Shown: positions 1-10,545 of the stretch, piece after piece
Layout of the letters: every line of letters starts with the position of its first letter
Numbering within the stretch: the first letter of the stretch is position 1
Assembly (NCBI GenBank): GCA_029204225.1
Contig: CM055093.1
Span: 46,866,854-46,930,853, forward strand
DNA from: Diphasiastrum complanatum
Lineage: Eukaryota > Streptophyta > Lycopodiopsida > Lycopodiales > Lycopodiaceae
Direction of reading: 5' to 3'
DNA: 64,000 nt
Notes under the pieces: generated by a model
Databases searched by the model: none
Seen by the model: the letters and a program-made list of their open reading frames with translations, nothing else
What the model was told of the DNA's origin: nothing
Made by a program: the position numbers and the translations under genes

Positions 1-710
1 ATTAACATAAACAGCTAGAATGATAATTTCATCTTTGACATGTTTGATATAGACATTCGACTCAGCAAATAAAGGTACGAATCCTAAATAACGTAGCGCT
101 TCGTCCTTCTTTCTATACCATTGTCTGGCTGCTTGTTTCAAATCATAGATGCTTTTATTCATGTGACATCCAAATTCTGGATGTTCTTGGCTTATAAAGC
201 CAAGTGGTTGATCCATGAATAAATCTTCTTCTAATTCTGCGTGCAAGAAAACAGTTTTCTCATCCACAATATGGATTCTGAGATCATGAGCCACTGCATA
301 AGCGAATAACAAGTGAATTGATGTGTGTTTGACCACTGGTGAGAAAGTATCAGTGTAGTTGATCCCATATTTATGTGAAAAGTCTTTCGCAACCAACCTT
401 GCTTTGTATTTGATGTTATCTCTATCAGGACCTATTTTGATCTTGTAGAATCACTAACTGGTCTTCTTCCATCAGGTACAGGTGCAAGTGTCCATACATT
501 TTTCTTATACATTGATGACATTTCGTCTTCCATTGCTTGAATCCAATGATCTTTATCTGGTCCATCAATAGCTTTCTCGAATGTTTGAGGTTCGTCTGTG
601 AAGCCACAAAAATCGATGGCTATATTTGTTGAAACATCCTGACCAAACCTTACTGGTAGTTTTCTTTGTCTATCAGATCTTCTCATAGTTTGTACATGTC
701 TCGAATTCAA
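1..710 (-). pseudogene. Copia-1 reverse transcriptase, N-terminal part
   Basis: The fragment at 432-710 carries the linker typical of Copia before RT: a charged stretch, then HWIQAMEDEMSSMYKKNVW. A frame break near 430 follows. The same strand continues with KARLVAKDF, DTFSPVVK, the MDQPLGF segment and LKQAARQWY, all standard Copia RT blocks. The last residues in the window read AVYVN where the family has AVYVDD, so the first Asp of the metal-binding pair is replaced by Asn (codon at 1-3). The second Asp lies outside the window. RT copies the element RNA into DNA in virus-like particles; this copy should be inactive. Confidence 0.85.
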
Positions 711-1704
711 TTCTGCATTTTTGGGTTTGACCTGGTCTGCTTGAATTCAAACTGGTGATTTGAGTCTTTCAGGTAGTCGATCTTATCTGCTTGCTTTACT
801 TTTGTCGTTGGTAACTCATAGTAAGTCTTGCAAATTTCATAGCTGACTAAGTCACTGTCTGCTATGTACTTTGACTCATCGAATTTGACATCTCGAACAA
901 CTTTTATTCTGCTAGTTTTGGGTATGTAGACTCGATAATATGACGAATGTAATTCGAATCCTACCAAAAAAATCTTGTTTTGTGACGTAGCCACTGCTTC
1001 CGCCCACAATTGCTTTGGTGCTTTCGCATGAGCCATCATACACCTGGCAGCCTCCATTAGTGTATGATTTCTTTGTTCTGAGGTGTGTATGATGCAGTCT
1101 TCGTATGCATAATACCTCGATCAGTACATAAGTTTTGAATTCGTTGGAAATGTACTCACCTCCATGATCTGTGCGAATTTGCTTCAACTTGTTGCCTCAG
1201 TTTCTCAGCCCAATTCGTATACTCAATGAATTTCTCAAAACCTTCTGATTTTGTACGAATAAAGTATACTACAACGAACTTGTTGAAGTCATCAATAAAC
1301 GTAATGAAGTATTTTGCATCTCCTAAAGACAATACTCCGAATGGCCCACAAATATCCGAATGCACAATTTCCAATACCTTGGTTGCTTTATAAACATCTT
1401 TACTAAAAGGTGTTTGAGTCATTTTGCCTTTAAGACAGGATTCAAAGGTAGTTCGAATATCTCGACTCTTGATTTCGACTCCTTCAATTCTCCTCTTGTT
1501 GGTTTGGTACAAGACTTCTATGTTCATGTGACATAACCTCTTGTGCCACAGAATATCTGTCGATTCTTGAGTTTGATTTGCTTGTTTGATTCGAGTTCGA
1601 ATGTTCAAGTGATACAATTTTTTTTTTCTATTACCTTTAGCAGCCAGGTTATCAGAATCTTCATCAAACAATTTACAAGAATCCCTTGTGAAAGTTACTG
1701 ACAT
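707..1704 (-). pseudogene. Copia-1 integrase with GAG-pre-integrase domain
   Basis: The N-terminal part has the pre-integrase zinc-binding signature LWHKRLCHMN, followed by a Cys-containing segment. The catalytic core shows HSDICGPF with the first catalytic Asp, YFITFIDDF, and in the next frame IRTDHGGEYISNEF with the second Asp. The C-terminal block with KAPKQLWAEAV and VRDVKFDESKY is in a third frame. At least two frameshifts (near 1190 and 1050) split the gene. Integrase inserts the cDNA into the genome. The catalytic motifs that can be seen are intact, but no single frame encodes the protein. Confidence 0.85.
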
Positions 1705-1789
1705 TCATGTGTCTACTATCTTTGCTACAAATAGAAGATCTTTATCAAGAGTAGGAACATAATGAACTTCCTCCAGTTTCTTGTCACCC

Positions 1790-2035
1790 CGATTCGTGTC
1801 TAACCATAGTTCGTTTCAAGGAAACAAAATGTGAGGTGACTCCCGAATCAAGTACTACTTCTCGAATTTTAGAATTTGATGAACAACATAGATTAGCACA
1901 AACATATGCTGCTGAGTTTTTTGTTGTCCTGTCTTCTGCTGCTCTGGAGCATTCTGCTTTGTCTTTGACAAAATTTGAATCTGAAGGTTCATTTCAATTC
2001 TGCTCCTTGTTCTTGGGATTTTAATAATAGTCTAC
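1790..2035 (-). pseudogene. Copia-1 aspartic protease region
   Basis: On the minus strand the segment reads VVLDSGVTSHFVSL, matching the Copia retropepsin active site, normally LDSGATSH. The catalytic Asp-Ser-Gly triad is present. A stop codon near 2020 separates it from the Gag zinc knuckle and another break follows before integrase. The protease would cut the Gag-Pol polyprotein. It was identified by motif only. Confidence 0.7.
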
Positions 2036-2890
2036 TGTTGCATGACCCCGTTTATGACAATGAATAAAATCAATCTTTGGATTTAACCAACACTTGTCTT
2101 CTGTATGACATGATCTTTTGCATCTGTTGCAAATCTTCCTATCACCAGAATCTTTCTGTTGTTTTTCTGATTATCAATCATTTGTCTTGGATTCATCTGA
2201 ACGATTTTCATTCTTCTTAAATGACTCCCTCTTAGACTTAGACTTCTTTGAAGATTTATTCTTCTGAGTAAATAGAGCATTTTCCAAATTACCATTATCA
2301 TCATAGTGTTCGCGAGCTTCTACTTCCTCTTTGACTCCATCTATTGCCTTTTGAAGTGTCATAGTCGAATCTTTTGCCAGTAAAGTTTGAGTTGTGTGGA
2401 ATGACCTAGGTAGGGATCGAAGAAAATAGCTAAGCTGTTTTTCCTTTGAGATTGCATTTTCCATGCCAGAATTATGCAAAGAAATAAACAGGTCCTTTCT
2501 CTTTCGTACGAAAGTGGTCAGGTCTTTGCCGTCCCATTGTAGATAAGTCAATTGGTCTTCCAAGAACATGATTTGATTACGAGATCGAGTCTCATTCTTG
2601 GTTTGCAATTCTTTCGACGATTCTTTTGCATTCGAAGTTGATGAAAGATCTAGCATTATGTTGTCATTCACTGAAGACGCAATAATTGCTATAGCTTTGT
2701 CATTTTTCAAACTCTATTCTCAAAGTTCTTTGCCAGGAGTAATTGGCTTCTCTTCTATTGGTTCCACCCAGTGCCAAAGACCTTCGCCCTTCCGTATGAG
2801 TGAAGTATTTAATTTTTAGATTAAATAATTCGAACCTTCTATATCCAAGATTGTACTGATCTTAGACTGAATGTTGATGATCGAAGACAT
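2036..2890 (-). pseudogene. Copia-1 gag (UBN2-type) with zinc knuckle
   Basis: The ATG at 2890 gives MSSIINIQ, and the next in-frame residues contain GSNYLI, a usual start for Copia Gag. The long open part (2174-2710) has the helical UBN2-type capsid pattern, including DQLTYLQWDGKDLTTFV and FLRSLPRSFHTT. A Lys/Ser-rich stretch follows, then a CX2CX4HX4C zinc knuckle (CNRCKRSCHTEDKC, about 2090-2130). In-frame stops near 2821 and 2715 and a shift near 2170 disable the gene. Gag packages the RNA. Confidence 0.8.
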
Positions 2891-2959
2891 CTTTTATTCT
2901 TCTGAATAAGCTCCAAATACGGTTGTTGATGGATGTATGAAGGATGCTGAGAGGGGTGT

Positions 2960-2969
2960 TCTGATACCA
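2960..2969 (-). promoter_or_regulatory. Copia-1 primer binding site, tRNA-iMet type
   Basis: The minus strand reads TGGTATCAGA, the standard complement of the initiator tRNA-Met 3' end. It lies one base inside the LTR end and 70 bases before the gag ATG. This fixes the element's orientation and the inner LTR border at 2971. Confidence 0.8.
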
Positions 2970-2970
2970 C

Positions 2971-3289
2971 TGTAGAAAAAATATCAAGTTCTCCTTCAGA
3001 GAACACGATGAAAGTTTGAATAAATCAAACTAATATCAGTGTCTTCAATTGGGTCTGATTCTGGTCTTTGTAGTAATAGAACAATTTTTAGCTTGATTGA
3101 ATAAAGCATGTAGATTTAAGAGATATATTGCATGAGTGTGATAGACAATTTTAGACAATCAAAAAAATTGAGAAAAATCATCTGTTGAGAAACTTTGATC
3201 TGATTCTTCAGTATACATCTCTTGCTGCCTTGTTGGTTTCTCTGTTGTGTTTACAACGAGTAGTGCACATGTATTTTTTTTGTTACAGG
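2971..3289 (-). repeat. Copia-1 5' LTR (outer end uncertain)
   Basis: The inner end (TGTAGAAAA on the + strand) is fixed by the adjacent primer binding site. The outer end is proposed at GTTACA (3289) because it gives TGTA...TACA inverted ends. No second LTR is in the window for comparison, so the LTR could extend to about 3540. The stretch 3410-3500 just outside is rich in TTCGCGA words. Confidence 0.45.
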
Positions 3290-3542
3290 ATAGGTCTTTT
3301 GGCCTTCTTCCTTCTATAGCAAACGATCTAACCGTTAAGACAATTGATATTCAACAAACGTTCTGTTTCCAGACTCAACAACGTTTTGTTTTCAGACTTG
3401 AATGGTTTTTGTTCGCGATAGTTTCACAACATTTGACAGTTTCAAGTTTGAACAAGAATCAAAAAAGATTTCGCGACAATTTATTGTTCGCGAATCTTTC
3501 GAGTTTCAACAAGATGTACATAATTGTCTCCAAACAATGTAA

Positions 3543-4250
3543 CTATTTCTTTACCTCCTGAACATGCTTCTCAAAATCTATCTCAGAATGCTTATTAAAT
3601 AGCCACTCGTATCCTAGAATTATGTCTGTACGTGCTAAGTCTAAAACATGGAAATCTATTAACTCTCTATAATTTTGGATCCAAACTGGAAGTCTTGGAA
3701 CTTTAACATCCCACGTCTCCAACTCCGCACCTAAAGCTAGATATACTCGATATCTATGGTTACTAGCTTCAGTTTTCAGGTTGAGTTTCTGCACAAGACC
3801 AGAGTTAATGAAATTATGAGTAGATCCACTGTCCACTAAAATACTAACTTCATGTTCATTAACAGTGTCTTTCAAATGAAATAAATCATTTGGCAAGAAT
3901 GAAGTAGTACTAAAAGAACAATCACACTCACAATTAACCTTATTAGTTTCCAACTTAAGATTTTCTTTACCTGACATCTCAATCATTTGAACTGTGTCTT
4001 TCTTTCGTTTTGGGCAAAATTTCATATTGTGAAACATACATTGGTCCTTCTAGCCTTTTTTTAGGACAAATGCTTCTGTTGTCTAAACTCAAATGGAGAT
4101 TGATCCAATTCGTCGAAATGCTTGGATTTCCCACGAAGTCTTTTCTTTCTTTTCTTCTGGTTGGGTCCAGATGATCCAGATGGATTGGCTTGTAATTGCT
4201 TCCTAGATGCCACCACTATGGAATCATACGCTTCGTGACTCGTACGATGT
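3543..4250 (-). pseudogene. Gypsy gag-protease relic
   Basis: The minus-strand reading frame 3543-4037 (164 residues) contains ILVDSGSTHNFIN, the retropepsin active site, and later DIILGYEWL, the second conserved protease block of Ty3/Gypsy elements. Upstream on the same strand (4040-4250) is a Lys/Arg-rich segment of the kind found between Gag and protease, with a stop. No RT follows before Copia-1, so this is a small leftover, possibly truncated by the Copia-1 insertion. Confidence 0.7.
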
Positions 4251-4812
4251 CATCGAAAGTTTGAAGCACATTACACTTGCACTCATGTTACAAGATTCTG
4301 GTGAAGATTCTTCTAACAGATGATTCTAGTAAATATTCTTCTAACGGATTACAAGATGTTCTGTGAGCTATGAGGGGACTGTATCATTCAATTTGAATAT
4401 GGAGGAATCAAAACTTAGAAAGAGGATTTTCCCATTGCTCCACTGACAACACATTCAAAAGTTAAAGAGAGTGCAAAATTTTTGTCAAATGAGCTAGCAA
4501 AGAAAGTTACTTTCTCCTCACCGAGTTGGTATGAAGAAAGTTGAACCTTTGATCTTATAACAAATATCGAAAGTACCCAACAAATATCGCATGCTATCGT
4601 GCCGCCAAACTACACCAAGGAACATTGACGAACAACCAAAAAGGAGTTCCAAAATTCAGATTTACCAGGAAAGCCAATATCAGAAATTCAACAAGATTGC
4701 AAACTGGCCGACGAGTGAAGACAAAGCCCAGTGTCTCCCCAACAGATTTTACAGTAACGAGAATAAAAGCATGGTCGAATCAGCATAAGAGTTAGATATA
4801 TCAGTGATATAA
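4251..4812. other. No gene recognised; left flank of element AB
   Basis: AT-rich sequence with an imperfect direct repeat of about 30 bases near 4300-4350 (GATTCT...ATTCTTCTAAC). A 65-residue open frame at 4591-4788 has no feature I recognise. There is no similarity by eye to the region left of the matching 3' LTR (11305-12229). Confidence 0.5.
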
Positions 4813-5119
4813 TGTCGTGTCACACAAGCACTTATCATGCTCCTGTCACACTATTGAACATCTTACAATCACAATCACAAACCATACACATTCAACCTGC
4901 TTCATCCCTGAAAGATACACATCCATAACATTAAAACTATTGTCAAACACCTCCACTTCCTCCTATTCCACTCGCCATCTTCTTAACCCGACCTCACTTT
5001 GTTCACCCACCTTTACTTCATCACCCACACCGCCATCTTCCACATAACTCTTTGTCCAAACCCGTTCATACATCCCTCCCCCCACACTTTCCGAACCATT
5101 CTGCACTGCCACTTCCCAT

Positions 5120-5470
5120 CTCAACCGGAGCCCCCTCCTTCAACACTCGATCGTAGTCCTACTTTCCCATTTCAACCGAAGCCACTCCGTCAAATCTCAA
5201 TCGGAGCCCAACCCTTCAGATCTCAACTGAAGCCACTCCATCAAATCTCAACCGGAGCCCAACCCTTCAGATCTCAACCGAAGCCACTCCATCAAATCTC
5301 AACCGGAGCCCAGCCCTTCAGATATCAACCAAAGCCACTCCATCAGATTTCAACTGGAGCCCAACCCTTCAGATCTCAACCGAAGCCACTCCATCAGATT
5401 TCAACCGGAGCCCAACCCTTCACATCTCAACCGACGCCCTTTCCACTGTCTCAGCTCTCAACCGAAGTAG
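5120..5470 (+). repeat. 25/26-base minisatellite, TCTCAACCG(A/G)(A/C)G core
   Basis: Alternating 26- and 25-base units form a 51-base higher-order repeat, present about five times between 5185 and 5440, with degenerate units on both sides. Each unit starts with a CTCAACCG-like core. In the frame that leads into the downstream ORF the array reads as 17-residue repeats (PLHQISTGAQPFRSQPK). The same core recurs in the arrays at 11683-11920 and 12525-12670. Confidence 0.9.
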
Positions 5471-5505
5471 TTTTTCCAGAACCCTCCTTCTTCCATTTTC
5501 CAACC

Positions 5506-7580
5506 ATGCCATTGAACCCCAGTTCTAGTTCAGATGATCCCGAAGCAAGCAAGCTCAACATCCAGCTGTGCAAGCTTGACCTTACAGAGATGCAGACCTG
5601 GTACCAGCAGGCGGAGTCCTACTTCAAGGAAATCGAATTTCAGATCCCTGTCTTGACAGGTTATCAAAGCCCCTATCTAGTACACATGGCATATGCCAAT
5701 TATCATACCATGGCAAGATCATGTTAGATCATAGTTTCTCCTATAAGGAATTATGTCTATAACGTATCCTTTGCAGCAGTTGACTTGCAACCTTATGATT
5801 TCCCACGAGGGCCAAACACTGTCACAAGGACACTCTAGAAGATAGAGAAAACAACATATTTCAAATATATTGATCCCTTTGTGACCAAGTGGAAGAACAA
5901 GGATGGGTACAAGCTGGAAGCAATCAACGACACACAACTTCAAGCCGCATGTGCATATCTCACCAGATGCACACAGAAGCCTCGAATGAAAGTGCTGAGG
6001 ATACCCATGTCCCTGTTTCACATGATGGCAGATTCATGACTGCATGCCCAGATCCTCTATGATTGGGCACAATTTGCTTCGAATTGTCTTCATGAGTGCA
6101 TTAAGCACAAGCAGCCTATCATGATATTAGGATATCTGATGACAGACTCTGCATCAAGTACAAAATGGGTCAAAACTCCAACAACAGTTGTAGCTTGCGG
6201 ACAAAGCATGGGATATTCCCATTGAACACAAGAAGCCCAAGCGTGCAAGGACAACTTCACCATCGGGGTCCCAAGCCAAACTAGTCAACACCAGTATCCT
6301 CCCTCTGGTACACAAGCCAAGAAGCCCACCCCAGAATCCACAAGCAACTGCAACCTCCGGAGCTCAACATGCAGATACCTCAAGGGCTCAGTTGTCAGGT
6401 ACACGACAACAACGAAGACAAGAGAAGCTTCAAGCTAGGAGCACATCACCAGTGGGATCAGTTTCACATGGTTCCACATCAGATGGTGGCAGCTCGTCCA
6501 CAGCATCACAACAACACTCGTCACCCTCACATGTCATCGACGGGGGTGATGGAGCAACTACATCCACACTGGCACCTGACACGACAGTACCTCAAGTACC
6601 AAGTCAGCCAGATGAGGCCACCACCCCACCCACACTGATTACAACGCCAACGCCACCAACATCACCACTGGCACAAGTTTTGGAGAGGGGAGGAGTGGGG
6701 ATATCCAGTCTCCAAGACACGGGAGCAGCCCAACAGTCACAAGATCAACAATCACAGGCCCAACAAGTCCACATATTGGACACATCTCAATATTTTGATG
6801 CTGCGGACCTGATGGAGATAAGTGACGATGAACCAGAAAAGGGGAAGCAGCAAGGAAGAAGTCAGACACCTCCACCTCCACCTCCACCTCCATCTTCAGT
6901 TCTAACACCACGCCTATTTTTTGGTTTAGCCTCACCATCCCACACCCCAAATCAGTACCCAACCCTCTCTAACCCTGAAAAGCTCACTGAAGCAGCCAAA
7001 CGCTCAATGATTGGCCTATCCAAAACGAGCTACCACATGCATTGGTTGGTGAGCCAACATCAAGTTCTAGAGAGCAAGGTCCAACATCAAGACCAAGAGA
7101 TTGCGCGATATCAAAGGATGGCCAAAGAAAAAGAAAAAGAGGCAGTAGAAAGTAGATCCGTGATGGCCAGGCAGAAAATCAAGGCTTGGAAGAGGTCCAG
7201 CAGCAACTGAAGCACCAGATGGTCCAAATCGACCAAGTACGAGACGGATCGTCGGGTGCAATGACAGTCAATGCTCCTCCAGTCAAGCCCGAGGACATTC
7301 AATCCGGGCCCCAGGCCTCAGCCATCTGGATGGTGAAATACATAAGGCTGATCCAAATTGAGAGGCCGATAAAAAGAATTTTAAAAACATTGTGGCAAAA
7401 CAAGAGAAGATCATCCTGGAGTCCCAGAAGCAGCTTGAAGAAACAACGAAGGCCGTACAGCAAGTCTTGGACAAGGTGAAGAAATTATGGGACACGGCAT
7501 GCAAGACCCAAGCAGGTGCTCACGTAACGAAGCCAGGGGACGATGATGGAGCAGGGAATTGGGATAGGCAAACCCACTGA
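5506..7580 (+). pseudogene. Unknown LTR-borne ORF, left copy (broken)
   Basis: Unknown protein, homologous to 12701-13631. The proposed start is the ATG at 5506 (MPLNPSSSSDD), chosen because the right copy has an ATG at the same place. Parts in order: a globular block of about 230 residues with TGYQSPYLVHM, DLQPYDFPRGPN, YDWAQF and NCLHECIK; a Ser/Thr/Gln/Pro-rich linker in the frame 6392-7210 with a run of eight prolines; then charged heptad-like coiled-coil segments (7070-7210 and 7392-7500). Stops at 5725, 5836 and 6038 and at least two frameshifts break it. The reading could be extended 5' through the minisatellite (open from 4999). I recognise no catalytic or membrane motif and assign no function. 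Confidence 0.6.
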
Positions 7581-7628
7581 TCAGACGGTAGCTCAAGATC
7601 GGGTGGCCAGAGAGCCGGTGCTGCTTCC

Positions 7629-8850
7629 ATGAGCTTTCCCCGATCCCCTCCCACCTTTAACCCTTCCTCCTACTCCGCATTTAATTTCTCTGAAACATTC
7701 ATTCCAACTTACCCAATTTTTCCATCTCTCCTTTCTTCATCACCTCCTAGTCAAATAATGGGCCCATCAAAAGGTCCAGTTGACACCCACAAAGCCCGAC
7801 GGGACGAGTTCCTCCAACAACTCCACTCCCCCGGTGCTGCGTATAACTTATTATTTCTGCCTCCTCCTAAACCGTTCACCCCCGTACCTCTCTCTCCAAA
7901 TCACTCCATCCCCAACCTTCTGAAAACTAACACAGACATTGGAGCCGATGATGACTTCTTGGCTGACCAACCGGAGACAAAAAGATTCTCGCCTAGGCCA
8001 GACACGGGTGCAGATGAGCCGTCGACAAGCGAGCGAGCAAAAGAGAAAGACACGGGCACCAAGGCCCTTGATGATTATCTGGCAAGGCCGCCCCAGCTGC
8101 GTAGGACAACTTCCCCTACTCGGCCTAGAAGTAAACTGGCTGATACAAGGGAATCAGAGCGATTTGAAAGGAAATACCCTCCCAATATGAGGGGCGGCAA
8201 AGAAGACATCGATCAAAACCAATACTCCACCAGGGCTGAGATCATTGCTGCACTACAACCGCAGCCCAAATGGCGGAGCAAAGTCCTGAAGGATAGCAGG
8301 CGACTCCAGGAATATTTGAGGGCATCGGCATGGAAGCGAGTGGATCTTTTTTACATGCCGCTCAAATGTAGAAACCCATGGCCGGTGGAAAAGCCTCAAG
8401 TGGAGTTAGTAAACTGGCCAGTCATTCTGGAAATTATAGAGAGAACCTCCTCGGATGATCTGAGGCTACAGTTACTAGACTTCGGTCACAAATACAAGTC
8501 AAGTGCCAATCTTTGCGTGTAGGAAAGTGCCGAGTATTGCAGATCCATGGCCTTCCTGATGCAGCAAGAGTGTTTCTAGGATCGAGGTTTGGATCCCATT
8601 AGGATCAACCCCAGTCAGAAGAAGACCATGAGATGATGGCCAGGCTATACTATGGAGCGGCCTTCATGTCGTCACGCTATGTGACCATGGTGGAAGACTA
8701 GCAGGAAATGGGCTTCGTAGAAAAAATAAGAGAATATCTGGGGCCCCTTAATTTCGGAAGTAAGCTCCGCTTCCAAGTTTTTGAGGCCCTGGGCCGGAAG
8801 ATGAGCGAGCGAAAGCAGACGGCGCGACGACGAGGCGAACAGGATTCATA
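7629..8850 (+). pseudogene. Second unknown ORF in element AB left LTR
   Basis: An open frame of 297 residues (7629-8522) follows the coiled-coil ORF. The first 40 codons are pyrimidine-rich and look like a leader, so the ATG at 7758 (MGPSKGPVDTHKARRDEF) is a likely alternative start. A charged, Pro-rich middle leads to a conserved-looking C-terminal part with WRSKVLKDSRRLQEYL and DLFYMPLKCRNPWPVEKP. After the stop at 8520-8522, coding-like sequence continues with further stops and a frame change to about 8850 (YYGAAFMSSRYVTMVED, REYLGPLNFGSKLRFQVFE). It is absent from the right LTR because of the deletion there. It could be the C-terminal half of the preceding protein or a separate gene. No family recognised. 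Confidence 0.45.
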
Positions 8851-9385
8851 AGAAGTGCTCAAGAGGGCTGGTATGTAGCGGCCAATTGAGGGACTTCCAA
8901 TTTTGGTGAATAATTTTTGAGGATAATAAGCACCTAGTTTTTACGGAAGCGAACGAAAATCCATGATTTTCCAAGTGCCAAGCGGAAGACATCACCGGTG
9001 TTGCAGTGGGTCCTGCAACAGATTAGGGGTGGATAATGTTAGCCGATTCTCTAGTGCCGAGCCAAGCTGAAGACATAAGTTATCTCTCACCCATGACCGA
9101 GGAGGTCTCAGAAGGAAGAGAGTAGAAGAAGCTGAGAGCCGAGGAAATACTAGCTAGGAAGATAGTGATTAACTATGTGAGCCTACATGGTGTATCCCAA
9201 AGAAGGAATGACCATGTAGGAGCTAGTAACATTTCCTTGAATAATTGTAATAAATGTAGACCCCCCTTAAAATAGTAAGAGTGAGCCACCTTTTGATGGT
9301 GACCTCTAGTGGAAGGGCAAATTCCACATGTAATTTCTAATTTAATGGAATTGCCACATGGGCTCCACATGGGTAGCCTTCTTGC

Positions 9386-9396
9386 TTATTTAAAGG
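9386..9396 (+). promoter_or_regulatory. LTR TATA box, left copy
   Basis: TTATTTAAAGG lies 65 bases before the AATAAA signal and is conserved as ATATTTAAGG in the right copy (14004-14013), followed in both by a C-rich tract. This is the likely core promoter of element AB. Confidence 0.6.
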
Positions 9397-9450
9397 CCCC
9401 CCTCTCTTGTGAGGGAGCTTTTTGATTGTATTTTCAAGTTCTCTTGAGCT

Positions 9451-9456
9451 AATAAA
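9451..9456 (+). terminator. LTR poly(A) signal, left copy
   Basis: AATAAA within the conserved block GAGCTAATAAAGAGG, also present at 14067-14072. Its short distance from the TATA box implies a short R region. Confidence 0.55.
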
Positions 9457-10096
9457 GAGGATCCTCCACGAGTTCTTGAAGATCACTAAGCTCCTTGTTC
9501 ATGGCAATGATCTTGAGTGATATTTCTATGAGCATGCTTGATTCCTTGCTTGTGGATTAACTAGATTCTTGTTTCTTGTTCTTGTTTAGTTGTGGATTAG
9601 CTTCAGTTCTTGCTTGTGGAATCTTGTAGGAATCAACATTCAAGTAAACTATAGAGGCTAGAAATGTGGTGTAAATCTTGCATAGTCTTGACATTCTAGT
9701 TCTTGATGTTCTTGGATAATCTAGGTATTAAGTAATGTGTGTTTCTTGATTCCTAGATTGTTAAATGCTGCTAGGAATCTTGTTTCTTGTTTCTTGAATC
9801 TGGTTTTAGTTTCAGTAGCTAATCTAGCTTTTGATTGTTCTTTGATTCAATAGTTAGTAGTAGGATCGCTCTCTGTGTTGAATGTTGATCTGCTTGAGCT
9901 GTAGATGGTTGCATGGCTAGTGTATGCATGTAGCTGAGTATCGGATTTGAGTTACCCACTGACAGGCTGAGAAATACATAATGCATCCTTGAATATTGCT
10001 TCTGCTCTGTAAACATTCTAATAAGAAGAGTAATCACAAAGAACCATAACAACAGAGGTAATCCAAGAGAGATAAACAACAAAAGGGAAAAAACGT

Positions 10097-10123
10097 GTTC
10101 ACAGATTCGGTGAATCTGTGAAC
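10097..10123. repeat. Perfect 12-base hairpin at the LTR 3' end
   Basis: GTTCACAGATTC, a GGT loop, then the exact reverse complement, ending one base before the LTR terminus. The right copy (14714-14739) keeps the outer arms, with mismatches inside. Confidence 0.85.
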
Positions 10124-10200
10124 AGGCTCATATCCAACTAACATCCAAAGTACCAAACACACAAGCATATAGGCCCAAATCCAACGTATATACTTGGGAC

Positions 10201-10545
10201 TTGTATCCCGACGAAGTCTGGGATACAATCGATGCCGATATGGTAAGTGAGGCCACAACACCACCTATTCAAAAACCACAAAAACCTCGGTTACAAAAAA
10301 ATAAAATTATTTATACAAAATTAACCGAGCGTCAAAAACAAATGCGTGCCAAGCTTAAACAGCCAATCAAGCCCTTGTCAGAGGGGACAGACAACAACCA
10401 GTCCGACAAAGCTTCCACGTCTGGTAAAGAATCAACTCAAATGATTGCTAAAGTCCCAGAATATTTTGTGGACCCACCTTTCGATCTTCCACAAAAGTTC
10501 AAAGACTTTACACTAGATGAACGAAGGATGCCAACGCAAAAATAG
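10201..10545 (+). pseudogene. Element AB internal ORF remnant before integrase
   Basis: A 114-residue open frame rich in Lys, Gln and Pro, beginning 76 bases after the LTR end. It has no domain I can name. Its position suggests a remnant of Gag or of the protease-RT spacer. It runs directly into integrase core sequence in another frame near 10524, so everything from there to mid-integrase (protease, RT, RNase H, integrase zinc finger) has been deleted. No convincing primer binding site is seen at 10125-10145. Confidence 0.45.

Larger units (their letters stand above)
1..3289 (-). mobile_element. Copia-1: partial Ty1/Copia retrotransposon
   Basis: Read on the minus strand from right to left, the order is LTR, primer binding site, gag, protease, integrase and reverse transcriptase. 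This order, with integrase before RT, defines Ty1/Copia. The element runs off the left edge inside RT, so RNase H and the 3' LTR are not in the window. Reading frames are broken by stops and shifts in every domain and the RT active site is altered, so this is a dead copy. The right limit (3289) is an estimate from a TACA end on the + strand. Confidence 0.85.
4813..10124 (+). repeat. Element AB left (5') LTR, about 5.3 kb
   Basis: The start is TGTCGTGTCACACAAGC (4813; a start at 4818 is also possible) and the end is TGTGAACA at 10124. The U3 part carries a minisatellite (5120-5470), the unknown ORFs at 5506-7580 and 7629-8850, and then a 1.1 kb block (9037-10124) with the TATA box and poly(A) signal. 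This block matches 13632-14740 closely. The ORF region is clearly more GC-rich than the flanks. If the LTR really begins at 4813, the ORFs are encoded inside U3 and would be present twice per element. Confidence 0.6.

Noticed and set aside
6639-7302. Minus-strand frames opposite the AB ORF
   Set aside because: Shadows of the plus-strand reading, which is supported by homology with the right copy.
10125-10145. Primer binding site for element AB
   Set aside because: GGCTCATATCCAAC follows the LTR but lacks the TGG start and matches no tRNA end that I know.
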